From Peptoniphilus stercorisuis (GTDB taxonomy: Bacteria > Bacillota > Clostridia > Tissierellales > Peptoniphilaceae), in assembly GCF_017874395.1 (NCBI RefSeq), contig NZ_JAGGLJ010000006.1, positions 54,079 through 118,078 on the forward strand: 64,000 nt of DNA, written 5' to 3'. Position numbers and translations under genes: made by a program. Shown here piece by piece: positions 9,501-17,361 of the stretch (its first letter is position 1; each line of letters begins with the position of its first letter). The notes beneath the pieces are model-generated. The model was not told where the DNA came from. It saw only the letters and a list, made by a program, of their open reading frames with translations, and searched no databases.

Positions 9501-12500
9501 GCACGGTAATTGTTAAAGTTAATAGTGTTCCCTCCAGTAGTAATATTGTCATTTACCACTGTTCTAGTACCATTAAAATCTACACGTTCAAGTGTAAATT
9601 TAGCTCCACTTAATGATGATCCATTAGGTGTTACTTTATTAAACCCGAAGTCTAATACTCTACCGGAGCCTCCACCGCCGTAGAACCATTGTTGGGAACT
9701 AGTAGTTGTTTGTGTACTATCAAGTCTTTTCTCCTCTGTTCCACCTGTTAATACAATTTCATTTGTTACTTGATAAGTTCCTATTAGGTGTGCATTTAAT
9801 CTTGTTGAATATGATATCTTATATGGTTCACTTATTGTTTCATCAAATTCAATTGTAAAGCTACGATTATTCTCATCTACAGTAAGTGTATAGCCACTAT
9901 TTATTTCATCGCCTTTAGAATCCATAACTTTTATTGTATCTTCAATATATTGGTGGTTATTTGATAAAGTATCTACTACCTTAGGATTATTGATAGTTAG
10001 TCCTTCTGGGTTAATAGTTACTTTATAATCGATATTTTCTGTATCAGGGTTTTGTTCTCCTGTTTTTCCTGTTAGATCATTAGCTACATCAGCATAATAA
10101 TGAATCCAAGCATCGTCTTTAGCTTCTTGTTTTAAACTTTCATTATTTGTTTGATTCGTTAGTGTCGTATAATTATTATATCTATCAAAATAAGTTTCAT
10201 CTAATGATGGCATTTGTATTATTTCAGTCTCAAAGGTTACTTTATACTGATATGGTCCGTTTGGTAAATTAATTGAGAAGGAATTATCTTCAGATGTTAT
10301 AGTTGACTCGCTTGTTACATCTAGATCATCAGCGCGAATAACTCTAATCGTATCTGCTAGTAATTTTTGATCTTTTGGAATTGTATCTTCTAATACTGCA
10401 TCTACTAAGTTTACATGCTTGTTTGCTGAATCTGTATTTGCTTGGATAGTCCATGAAATTCTAGGATTTCCAGTTCCTCTTTCGATACCATTAGCTTGTT
10501 TTTCTACACATAGAGTTGGATTTAGGATAGTTTTTTCTACCTTATTTGATCCACCTCTATAAGTTGCTTCAACAGTGTTTTTAATTTCCTCTTGTTCTTC
10601 TTCTGGGGATAGGGTTGTGGAATAGGTTAGCTGATATTCTTTAGCATCTAATCTACCTTGATCTTGCTCTGTTGTTATTTCAAAACTCCCACCAGTTGTT
10701 CCGACACTAATATTAAACTGATTTGTTACATCTAATTCACCAGTTGTAATTTTAATATCACTTACAGTTGCAGTAGCTGGGGAATAATTGTCAGTTAGTT
10801 TAAAGTCATAAACAACGTTTCTATTAGTGTTGAAGTTCACTGTCCAATTAACAGTTTTACTTCCGTCATCATTTATAACAACTTCCCCTGATTTATCTAT
10901 CCCTGAACTACGTTTACCAACTGAGGCATTAGAGGTTTCTTCTCCTCCTTGCCAAGTAAGTGTTGCATGATTAGTCTGTGCTTCATTGTTTGTATCATCT
11001 GCAGTAGTTCTGAACTTTATTTCATATACCGCATTTGTGTCTTTATTTATTTTAACTTCAAATCCATTATCTATCTTATTAAAATTAAAACCAGTAAATA
11101 ATTCACCATTTTCTGTCATTGCCAGAGAACCGTCAATGAAAGTATAATTTCCTGTTGTAAAAGAATCTGTTATTGTAGGATTCTTTAGTAAAATTCTACT
11201 TTGGTTAAAAGTAATCGTCCATTCTATTTCTTGATTAGTATCGTCTGGGCTGGTTATATATCTACCTGTTTTAGTGATCCCAGCTTTTGGACCATCTAGG
11301 TCAAAATCAACACCAACTGAATCCCCAATACCAATTCCAGCCCCGTCTTCAAAGACAAGTTCAGCATGGTTTGCTAGTTTTGTTTCTTGCATACCTAGGG
11401 TTGTATAATAGGTTCTATATACGAATTTATACTCATGAGGTCCAGCATCTGACACATTTAGTATAAAACCTGTTCGATCGTCTAGTGTATAATTTTTAAT
11501 ACTGAAGTTATCTACTTCTACTTCATCTCTATATAAAGTATATAAACTAGAATTTGTCACATCAAATTCTAAATGTTCTGGACTAAATACATCTCTAACA
11601 GTAATTGAGCCAACATCAATTTTTTCACTATTCATGGTAATAGTCCAATCGATATAAGGACGTCCATTTACGTCTACACCTTGCTCTCCAACTTTCCCAC
11701 CTGTTGGAATTGTATTTACTGGCACTAATGCATTGTCGCTGTTAGGATTATCTAAATTATCAGAAATAGTATTAGTAATATCTCCATTTAATCCTACTGG
11801 AACTGTTGATGAAAAAGTAATATAATAGGCTTTTCCATTAGCATCTAAATTTTCTAAAGTCATTCCATTAGCAGTTTTTACTGGTGTAACACTTACTTCA
11901 GTTCCCTCTCCAATAATATTTCCATCAATATCAACATCTACTTCATATACTTTAATAGTATCTTCAATAACTTCTCCTTGAGTTAAGGTATCGGTTAAAG
12001 TAACTTCTCCTAAGTTTTCTTTTCCATAGTTGTATTCAACAGTCCAATTAATTACATGAGGATCATCAGAAAGTTTACCTTCTTTCTTTATAACTGGCAA
12101 ATTACCTGACCAAGTTCCACTAATACTATCTTCAACTTTATTTTCAGTTCCCCCTAAAATAATGCGCGCATTATTATTAATCGTATGTGTCCCACCACCA
12201 TTAGGTCGAATTAACTTAGTTGTATAAGTGATATCATAAGCATCTTCAATTGCACCAAGATTCAACTGAAAACCAGCTCCAGTAATGGTTGGGGTTACAT
12301 CAACAGTTTCTCTTCCAATATCTTCATTCTTATAGTTACGAATAATTTTCTCTACCACAAAACTATCTGCAACAATTTGAAGATTTTCTCCTAAATCATC
12401 AATTACTGTAGCATTATTAAAACTTCCCATTGAATCATTTACCCTTACTGTCCAATCAACAAATTCTGGATTACGGGTAACTTGGACTTTGTCTTCACCA

Positions 12501-13360
12501 TTTAGGATATATTGGAATCCAGCTGTTTTCTTGTCTTCGCCTTCATACTCCTCTTGCTTCGCTTTAATAGTTACCGTATAAGATTTTTCGTCTCTAAAAG
12601 GCACTTCAACAACTACTTCCTCTTCTGTTTCAAAGATTTCTTTATTAAAGCTGCCTGAAAGGTCTACAGACATCTCTACATTATCAAAATTATTAGCATT
12701 TTCATTAAAAGTAATAGTTACTTGACCATTACTAATAGAATAAGTTGCTACTTGAGTTCCATCAATAATAATGGGTTGATCGCTAACACCTTGTCCACTA
12801 TATATAGAAGGTAAATCAATTGTTAAAGTGTCTCCAGCATTGATAGTTACATCATTAGGTTTTGTGAGTCCATATTTTAATTTAACTGCATTCAAATCCC
12901 CAACATTAACTTCTATATTTTCACCATTTTCTACTTCAATCCAATTTCCCTTTCTGTTATTATAAGAAAATTCAAAGCTCGTAACTAAGTTATCTAGTAC
13001 AGCAGATGGTTGATATGAATTCTCTCCATTTTCATCTTGAAGATCTATTTCATATTCATCATCCTGATCTTCTAAATCATCAAAATCTGCATTTTCAGAA
13101 CCTGTATCTCTAGAATCTTCTGTATTTTCTAAATCTTCCGAACCTTCAAAGCTTGAATTATCATCTTCTCCCGAAGTTAAGTCTTCTGGTTCTTCAGGAT
13201 CTAAAGGTTGTGGATCTTCTGGTTCTGAAACCGTTTCTTCCAAGACTTTCGTACTATTATCTTGGACAATATTATCAGCTAGTACTACTACTGGCATAAT
13301 TACCTGTAGTATCATTGTTAATGCTAATACTAGTGAAATATTTCTCCTGATTCTTTTCAT
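6581..13360 (-). CDS. Giant LPXTG cell-wall adhesin (2259 aa)
   Basis: Signal peptide (ISLVLALTMILQVIMPVVVLA), then an acidic Glu/Asp-rich linker (about 36-110). Next come about seven modules of the collagen-binding/adhesin fold, each with a W-T-[VI]-x-x-N start (DWTVRVN, NWTVEYN, DWTITMN, EWTITFN, NWTVNFN, SWTIQAN and a diverged DYKVTIN). One SpaA/prealbumin-like domain follows (about 1240-1340, ending ETAAPEGYT), then seven Spy0128/FctA-like pilin domains of about 112 residues. A Pro-Asp/Pro-Ser wall-spanning region leads to LPQTG, a membrane helix and a KKKKRK tail. The Lys, Glu (IRE) and Asn (F-N-x-Y) needed for isopeptide bonds recur in the repeats. It is secreted and sorted by the coupled sortase, and probably mediates host matrix adhesion or biofilm. 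AAAGGATG precedes the ATG. Confidence 0.92.
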   Translation of the reverse strand: MKRIRRNISLVLALTMILQVIMPVVVLADNIVQDNSTKVLEETVSEPEDPQPLDPEEPEDLTSGEDDNSSFEGSEDLENTEDSRDTGSENADFDDLEDQDDEYEIDLQDENGENSYQPSAVLDNLVTSFEFSYNNRKGNWIEVENGENIEVNVGDLNAVKLKYGLTKPNDVTINAGDTLTIDLPSIYSGQGVSDQPIIIDGTQVATYSISNGQVTITFNENANNFDNVEMSVDLSGSFNKEIFETEEEVVVEVPFRDEKSYTVTIKAKQEEYEGEDKKTAGFQYILNGEDKVQVTRNPEFVDWTVRVNDSMGSFNNATVIDDLGENLQIVADSFVVEKIIRNYKNEDIGRETVDVTPTITGAGFQLNLGAIEDAYDITYTTKLIRPNGGGTHTINNNARIILGGTENKVEDSISGTWSGNLPVIKKEGKLSDDPHVINWTVEYNYGKENLGEVTLTDTLTQGEVIEDTIKVYEVDVDIDGNIIGEGTEVSVTPVKTANGMTLENLDANGKAYYITFSSTVPVGLNGDITNTISDNLDNPNSDNALVPVNTIPTGGKVGEQGVDVNGRPYIDWTITMNSEKIDVGSITVRDVFSPEHLEFDVTNSSLYTLYRDEVEVDNFSIKNYTLDDRTGFILNVSDAGPHEYKFVYRTYYTTLGMQETKLANHAELVFEDGAGIGIGDSVGVDFDLDGPKAGITKTGRYITSPDDTNQEIEWTITFNQSRILLKNPTITDSFTTGNYTFIDGSLAMTENGELFTGFNFNKIDNGFEVKINKDTNAVYEIKFRTTADDTNNEAQTNHATLTWQGGEETSNASVGKRSSGIDKSGEVVINDDGSKTVNWTVNFNTNRNVVYDFKLTDNYSPATATVSDIKITTGELDVTNQFNISVGTTGGSFEITTEQDQGRLDAKEYQLTYSTTLSPEEEQEEIKNTVEATYRGGSNKVEKTILNPTLCVEKQANGIERGTGNPRISWTIQANTDSANKHVNLVDAVLEDTIPKDQKLLADTIRVIRADDLDVTSESTITSEDNSFSINLPNGPYQYKVTFETEIIQMPSLDETYFDRYNNYTTLTNQTNNESLKQEAKDDAWIHYYADVANDLTGKTGEQNPDTENIDYKVTINPEGLTINNPKVVDTLSNNHQYIEDTIKVMDSKGDEINSGYTLTVDENNRSFTIEFDETISEPYKISYSTRLNAHLIGTYQVTNEIVLTGGTEEKRLDSTQTTTSSQQWFYGGGGSGRVLDFGFNKVTPNGSSLSGAKFTLERVDFNGTRTVVNDNITTGGNTINFNNYRAGRYILTETAAPEGYTKLNPIYFAVGYTQTPDVYQITIMNSNWTAGSNPNARANGNILTVTNNYKEVTAQGFEANKTLTGLDLQAEQFEFELLDGSSNVVARAKNDADGNIVFPEQSFNEPGTYNFKIREVNGALGGITYDTRELNVQVIIGQGNNGLEVQEVKYLDGQEFINSYSPNSVNAVIEASKILEGQNLREGQFEFQLLDSEKEVIQTVENKSDGTITFEAINFDEVGKYDYFIREVEGNLGGITYDEREFKVTVSVTDDGEGQLHSAITKYVEGPVQFNNTYRAGPGKVVLEAEKILEGKVLGNDQFEFELVEDGEVIQTVKNNAKGQVIFNEIEYSKVGTYNYTIREKLGNLGGITYDQTEYPVTVTVVDGGQGKLIATANYDNGPAVFTNSYQAAPDSIVLEAKKILEGQELLKDQFIFTLTDESGEIIQTVKNNAEGQVIFDEITYDKTGSHTYIIKETRGDQGGVTYDTTSYTVVVRVTDDGEGNLVASANYIDGPAQFTNIYTPNPDSIVIKGNKLLEGQNLRNGQFTFELVDKDGEVLQTKSNNSDGQIIFDEITYEVRGEHKYTIREVKGTQGGITYDEAVYTVLVKVADDREGTLTATVEYPDGPAEFTNTYEAAPDSIVLEATKILEGQILREDQFEFELLDKEENVLETVKNNSEGQIIFSEITYNSVGEYYYTIREVVGSQGGVTYDDRVIEVTVTVTDDGEGQLLATKEYTNGPAVFTNTYTPNPDSIVIEARKTLRGQSLRDSQFTFELRDSEENLIQRGTNNRNGQIIFDEITYSEAGEYRYTLREIRGSQRRMTYDDKVYEILVRVTDDGVGTLTAEVEYIGVDELVFNNTYRPITPPTTPVDPEYPDPVDPEYPDPEDPEDPEDPKDPEDPKVPVVPEDPQDPTRPTRPGTPSRPSRPSRPSTPSRPSKGTTLPQTGMVWWPASILAISGITIFGLGLNSDKKKKRKNDE
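6945..9310 (-). repeat. Seven tandem ~335-bp repeats encoding isopeptide pilin domains
   Basis: Each unit encodes the series [PD]SIV-x-EA-x-KILEGQ-x-L, QFEFEL, GGITYD and FTNTY. Units 2-7 are closest at the DNA level, with whole phrases such as ACTATACTATCTGGA shared between units. Tandem coding repeats of this kind can recombine, so unit number may differ between strains and may be collapsed in short-read assemblies. Confidence 0.85.
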
Positions 13361-13397
13361 TTAATCATCCTTTCATATTGAATAAATTACAAGTTAT

Positions 13398-13419
13398 TAT
13401 CCATAATATATTATGGATA
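13398..13419. promoter_or_regulatory. 22-bp perfect palindrome upstream of the adhesin gene
   Basis: TATCCATAATA and its exact inverse lie 38-60 bases before the adhesin ATG. No T run follows, so it does not look like a terminator. It could be an operator for a dimeric regulator or a 5'-leader hairpin of the adhesin mRNA. The function is inference. Confidence 0.5.
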
Positions 13420-13533
13420 TACAATATAAGTATAACATTTTAAGAATAATATAACTACCCCTTCGTTGTCTATTTAGGCCCCTTTATTTGACATAGTGGA
13501 AAACATTACCATAACCATAGGTAAGCAGTAGAA

Positions 13534-13773
13534 TCAAAGGAATTCAAATTATCTTATAGTGCCAAAGGCTGTCCCTATGACAATGCCTGTATAGAAAGCT
13601 TTCATGCAGTATTAAAGAAGGAATGTGTATATTTAAATACCTTCATAGATTTCAACCATGCTAAATTAGTGTTATTTCAATATATTGAGGGCTTCTATAA
13701 TAGAAGAAGAATCCATTCCTCAATCAAATATATGACACCAGATAAATATGAACAAATATGTAGAGCAGCATAG
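13534..13773 (+). pseudogene. IS3-family (IS150-like) OrfB transposase, C-terminal remnant
   Basis: An open plus-strand frame of 79 residues ends in TAG and reads SKEFKLSYSAKGCPYDNA, IESFHAVLKKE and NRRRIHSSIKYMTP. These are the end of the rve integrase core (the Glu of IESF is the last DDE residue) and the tail of IS3 OrfB. The first two thirds of OrfB and all of OrfA are missing. It lies between the adhesin gene and the DUF4177 gene and is a fossil. Confidence 0.88.
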
Positions 13774-14091
13774 CTTGCTTTAGATTTTGAGCCTAAGGGG
13801 ATGTTAGCCACCCCAACGGGGCTTGCCGTTGATAATCCAATAAAGAAATGCTACAATTATCCTCCACGAAGGCAATAATTAGCTTGCTTTGAGTTCTTCG
13901 CCTTGGGGTAAAAACCATTGAGCATTTATGTTTGGATTGTCAATGGTGGCGGAGATTAATAAAAAACCTAAATTTTTGTCCAAAGTATTGACATAGATCC
14001 AGGTTACATCGTACTTTAAATGAAAACACGAGCTCTAATTGCATCACACACTTACATTTATGAGGCAAGTAGAACTTCCCCTTGTCGTACT
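13774..14091. other. Non-coding tail of the IS3 remnant
   Basis: No supported gene. The stretch has a GC-richer part (AGCCACCCCAACGGGGCTTGCC) able to form small hairpins, and a phrase GTATTGACATAG (about 13985) that repeats TATTTGACATAG at about 13486, 500 bases to the left and in the same orientation. The two phrases bracket the transposase remnant, but IS3 ends should be inverted, so they may be an older duplication. Confidence 0.4.
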
Positions 14092-14268
14092 TTATTCTTC
14101 TTTCTCAAATACTAAATCAAATTCAGTTATTACTTGATTTCCAGATGGCAATGGAATTGCAGTAACAAATCTCCATCCATCTTTAGAATATTTATCTATT
14201 ATTTCTCTATGGTCCTCTTTACTTAAAAGTCCTCGTGCTTTTGACTTAACATAAATATATTTGTACAT
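14092..14268 (-). CDS. DUF4177 small protein (58 aa)
   Basis: Short protein starting MYKYIYVKSKARGLLSKEDHR with the central signature DGWRFVTAIPLPSG and ending FDLVFEKEE. This is the typical length and shape of DUF4177 proteins: a basic N-terminal strand, a helix, then G-W-[RE]-[LF]-V. GAGAGGAG lies 8 bases before the ATG. The function of the family is unknown. It sits alone near the right end of the inserted segment. Confidence 0.72.
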   Translation of the reverse strand: MYKYIYVKSKARGLLSKEDHREIIDKYSKDGWRFVTAIPLPSGNQVITEFDLVFEKEE

Positions 14269-14415
14269 ACTAATTACTCCTCTCTCAAAAAAACTATTTG
14301 TTACGCATTAATCCACGAATACGCAACTAATTATCATCTTAAATACAATTATACTAAATGATTGTAAATTATTAAAGAACCAAAACTTTTCCTTCTCACG
14401 CACTGCTCACAACAA

Positions 14416-15159
14416 TTATACCTTAATTACTCTAAGCAATGACGAAATATATTTAGTTAAAGTTTCTGAAACCCTTAATTTAAAAGCATTTATGCACCTT
14501 GTCACTATTATGACACGTCCCCCACATGTTGGGTCATATATTCTATCATTTTCTTCTGGCTCTACTATTCTTGCAAGCACTTCTGAAACCATTGGCGGTG
14601 TGAAAAATTCTCCGCCTTTCTTTCCTGCATCTGATGCAAATTGTCCTATCATGTATTGATATGCATCGCCTATTATATCGTTATCTTCTAGAGCTCTTGG
14701 GCTTAGGTCTAGTCCTTCAAAGTCTTCTAATACATTTCTTAGTATTGTATTTCTTTCTTTTGTTGCTCCAAGCATAGCTTCACTATTAAAATCTATATTT
14801 CTAAATACATCTCTTAGTTTTGAAGAGTTTTCATTTTCAATTTTCATTAGAGCTTTATTTATTAATTCGCCTATATTGGCTTCTCTTCTATGTTCATATA
14901 AATAGTCAAATGTTGATTCTTCACTTAATATGAACTTCTCACGGCTCATTGCTCTTTCTATTCTTGTTTTATCACCTTTATATTTTTCAGTGTATTCGTC
15001 TAAATGTTCTTTATGCATATCGTTTAAATATTTTAAAAATAACATTACTAGTAAATAGTCTTTATAAGTACTTGAGTCTATTTTTCCCCTAAATGTGTTT
15101 GCACCTGACCATAAGGCTTTTTCTATATCTTCTTTGGTTGTTTTTTTCATTTCTAACAT
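14416..15159 (-). pseudogene. hsdM: Type I DNA methyltransferase (HsdM), 3'-truncated
   Basis: The first about 214 residues are a normal HsdM N-terminal helical domain and the start of the N6-adenine methylase fold (KKTTKEDIEKALWSGANTFRG; GGEFFTPPMVSEVLARIV; YDPTCG). The frame then leaves the family at the SAM-binding motif I, where DPTCGSGS is expected but DPTCGGRVIIV is read, and runs 30 foreign residues to a stop. Motif I is broken and the NPPF catalytic motif is absent, so no methylation is possible. The break is the right end of the 13.8 kb inserted segment. An AGGAGG site precedes the ATG. Confidence 0.88.
14507..14523. other. Right junction of the ~13.8 kb inserted segment (attR-like)
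   Basis: ATGACACGT followed by CCCCC marks the point where the hsdM frame is lost. The TGACACG box is the inverse of CGTGTCA at the left junction, and both abut a C/G run that continues into the flanking restriction gene. See the left junction for the paired reading. Confidence 0.5.
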
Positions 15160-15287
15160 TTTATCCTCCTAATTAGATCCATCTTGTGTTTTTCTAAAAA
15201 GTTTAGTAGTATTGATGTAAGTGTTTAGAAAATCCTTAGATTAATTTGTTGTCTTTGGATTTTTCTTTTTTTACTAAACTCATTTTA

Positions 15288-15863
15288 TTAACCTTCTATT
15301 AATTTGTCTGTTATTGCTTTAAACTTCTGCTCTTCTTTAATCTTTAAATTATCTAAAAGCTCCATTTGTTTCTTAAATAGTTTATAAACATTTAATATTT
15401 TTTCTTGTTCTTCTAGAGTTTTTTCTGGAATCTCTATTTCTCTTATTATTTTTTGATTTATGCTTGGGATCAGTGTTCCTGATTGGGCTTTTAAATAATT
15501 CCTTTTATTTTTGTCACTATTTAAATACCAATCTATATATTCAGGTAAAAAATTTATATTCCTTAGTTCTATTTCTACAAAATAAGCTGGAAATAATATT
15601 CCTTCATTTTCTTCATCTATATATATAGATGTATAAGGTTCGTTCATTCTTATATATATTTTTCCTTTTTTTGTTAGATATTGATTACTTATTTTTTCAT
15701 TACTATAAAAATCATCTAATTTATCAAGATTGATATTCCCGTAATTATCTATAGCATTTACTGTTAATAGTTTATATATTCCTTTAGACAAATTTTTAGA
15801 TTTTGCTTTTTTCCTTGTTGTCAATAATCCAGTGTTGATTTTTGCAATTTTTTCAAGTTTCAT
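15288..15863 (-). CDS. hsdS: Half-size type I specificity subunit (HsdS), one recognition domain
   Basis: The 191 residues give one target-recognition domain (KLEKIAKINTGLLTTRKKAK to SGTLIPSINQKIIREIEIP) followed by one coiled-coil spacer (TLEEQEKILNVYKLFKKQMELLDNL). Full HsdS has two such repeats in about 400 residues. The start (ATG after GAGGT) and the stop both look natural, so this may be a genuine half subunit that acts as a dimer, as known in some systems, rather than a truncated one. It lies upstream of the broken hsdM. Without a functional M and R it has no restriction role here. Confidence 0.75.
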   Translation of the reverse strand: MKLEKIAKINTGLLTTRKKAKSKNLSKGIYKLLTVNAIDNYGNINLDKLDDFYSNEKISNQYLTKKGKIYIRMNEPYTSIYIDEENEGILFPAYFVEIELRNINFLPEYIDWYLNSDKNKRNYLKAQSGTLIPSINQKIIREIEIPEKTLEEQEKILNVYKLFKKQMELLDNLKIKEEQKFKAITDKLIEG

Positions 15864-15891
15864 AATTTACCTCATCATAAAGAAATCAATT

Positions 15892-15972
15892 TTGTTATAA
15901 ATGATTTAGAACATTAAGTGTGTTTTAAAATTTGCAAGTGTTTTTGTTATAAATCATTTCGAACTTTTAAGT
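15892..15972. repeat. Pair of ~29-bp direct repeats upstream of hsdS
   Basis: TTGTTATAAATGATTTAGAAC (15892) and TTGTTATAAATCATTTCGAAC (15944) are direct, imperfect copies 52 bases apart, each followed by a TTAAGT-like tail. They lie between the hsdS start and the terminator of the CoA-transferase operon. They may be regulator sites, or scars of recombination at the border of the accessory region. Confidence 0.55.
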
Positions 15973-15977
15973 TTTTA

Positions 15978-16008
15978 TTAAAAAAGAGCCATCAAATGAT
16001 GACTCTTA
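15978..16008 (-). terminator. Terminator of the CoA-transferase operon
   Basis: Stem AAGAGCCATC / GATGACTCTT with one wobble pair (15984-16007), then six T on the minus strand, right after the CoA-transferase stop. Confidence 0.85.
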
Positions 16009-16012
16009 TATT

Positions 16013-17347
16013 TTACCAAATTTTTAATTCTTCTGCTTGTTTTTTAAGTTCTTCTCTAAAGTCTGGATGTGCAATTTTTATAAGTTCTTCTACTCTTCTT
16101 GATATATTAAGCCCTCTAAGCCATGCTGCTCCATATTCTGTAACTACATAATCTACATCATTTCTACTTGTTGTAACTGCTGCATTTCTATGGAGATATG
16201 GAACTATTTTTGAATGAAGTGTTTCTTTTCCATTTTCATCTTTTGTAGTATATGTTGAGTGCATTGCTATTATTGATTTTCCACCTTCTGACATTTGTGA
16301 TCCCTGTACTGTTTCTGATTGTCCACCTGTTCCAGACCATTGTACTCCATTTACTGTTTCTGATGCACATTGTCCCATTAAATCTATTTCAAGTGCTGCA
16401 TTTATTGAAACAAACTTATTACAAAGACCTATTGTATAAGGATCATTTGTAAATGTGCAAGATTTAAATAATACTGATGGATTATTGTCTATATAGTCAT
16501 ATAATCTTTGACTTCCCATTGTAAAGGAACATACTGAATATCCATTTAATAGTCCTTTTTGTGAGTTGTCAACTGCTCCACATTCTATTAAATCAATCAT
16601 TGTTTCTGTAAACATTTCTGTGTGAATTCCAAGATGTTTTTTATTTTTAAGCTCATTTGCCACTGCATTTGGAATATTTCCTACTCCTAGTTGAATTGTT
16701 GATCCATCTTCTATTAATTCTGCAATATTTTTTCCAATAATTGCATCTACATCTGTATATGGTGCAAGGTTTGCTATTGGAATTGGTCTATTTGATTCAA
16801 CTAAAGCGTCTATTTCTGATATATGAACTTGGGAATCTCCAAAGGTTCTTGGGAAATTCTCGTTTACTTCTAGTATAGTTAACGCACCTTTATCTATTAA
16901 ATCCCTTTCATAAATTGCACTTACTGAAAGTGATAAATATCCATGCTCATCCATTGGAGAAACTGTTGCTATTACTACTGGACGTCTTTTTTCATATTCT
17001 AAACGGCTTAGCACTTTTCTAAGAACTGATGTTGAACTTTGAGGGATTGCACTTACTAATTTATCTTCATGTGCTTCACGAAGTGCCTTTGAGAAAAACC
17101 AACCATTGTGATCAAGTATTCCCTTCATTTCTTTATCTTTAAATATTGGATAATCTTGAAGTGGTAAGCAAGTATTTATATTACAGTTTTTTACGCCTGT
17201 TTCTTTTAAATACTGCATTTTAGATAAAATAGCTGCTGGTTCTCCTGCTGCTTGTGCTGAAAATATATAGTCTCCATCTTTTATTAATTCTAACGCTTTT
17301 TCAGCTGACATTACTTTTTCATTATATAATTCTTTTATAGTTTTCAT
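16013..17347 (-). CDS. Acetyl-CoA hydrolase/transferase family CoA-transferase (444 aa)
   Basis: Moves CoA between short acyl groups, such as butyryl- or 4-hydroxybutyryl-CoA and acetate. The two-domain fold is complete. The catalytic Glu is in HTEMFTE, the CoA-binding loops GVGNIPNAV and GTGGQSETVQG are present, and the length fits the Cat/AbfT group. The start is taken at 17347, where GGGGG precedes the ATG; an upstream GTG would overlap that ribosome site. It is the last gene of an operon with an alpha/beta hydrolase and an MFS carrier, which suggests import of a compound, hydrolysis, and activation of the released acid as a CoA ester. The exact substrate is unknown. Confidence 0.85.
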   Translation of the reverse strand: MKTIKELYNEKVMSAEKALELIKDGDYIFSAQAAGEPAAILSKMQYLKETGVKNCNINTCLPLQDYPIFKDKEMKGILDHNGWFFSKALREAHEDKLVSAIPQSSTSVLRKVLSRLEYEKRRPVVIATVSPMDEHGYLSLSVSAIYERDLIDKGALTILEVNENFPRTFGDSQVHISEIDALVESNRPIPIANLAPYTDVDAIIGKNIAELIEDGSTIQLGVGNIPNAVANELKNKKHLGIHTEMFTETMIDLIECGAVDNSQKGLLNGYSVCSFTMGSQRLYDYIDNNPSVLFKSCTFTNDPYTIGLCNKFVSINAALEIDLMGQCASETVNGVQWSGTGGQSETVQGSQMSEGGKSIIAMHSTYTTKDENGKETLHSKIVPYLHRNAAVTTSRNDVDYVVTEYGAAWLRGLNISRRVEELIKIAHPDFREELKKQAEELKIW

Positions 17348-17361
17348 AATTTCCCCCACTT

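Noticed and set aside
687..14517. Composite transposon bounded by two identical IS copies
   Set aside because: The two ends share only a short inverted box and no IS lies at either end; an att-like reading fits better.
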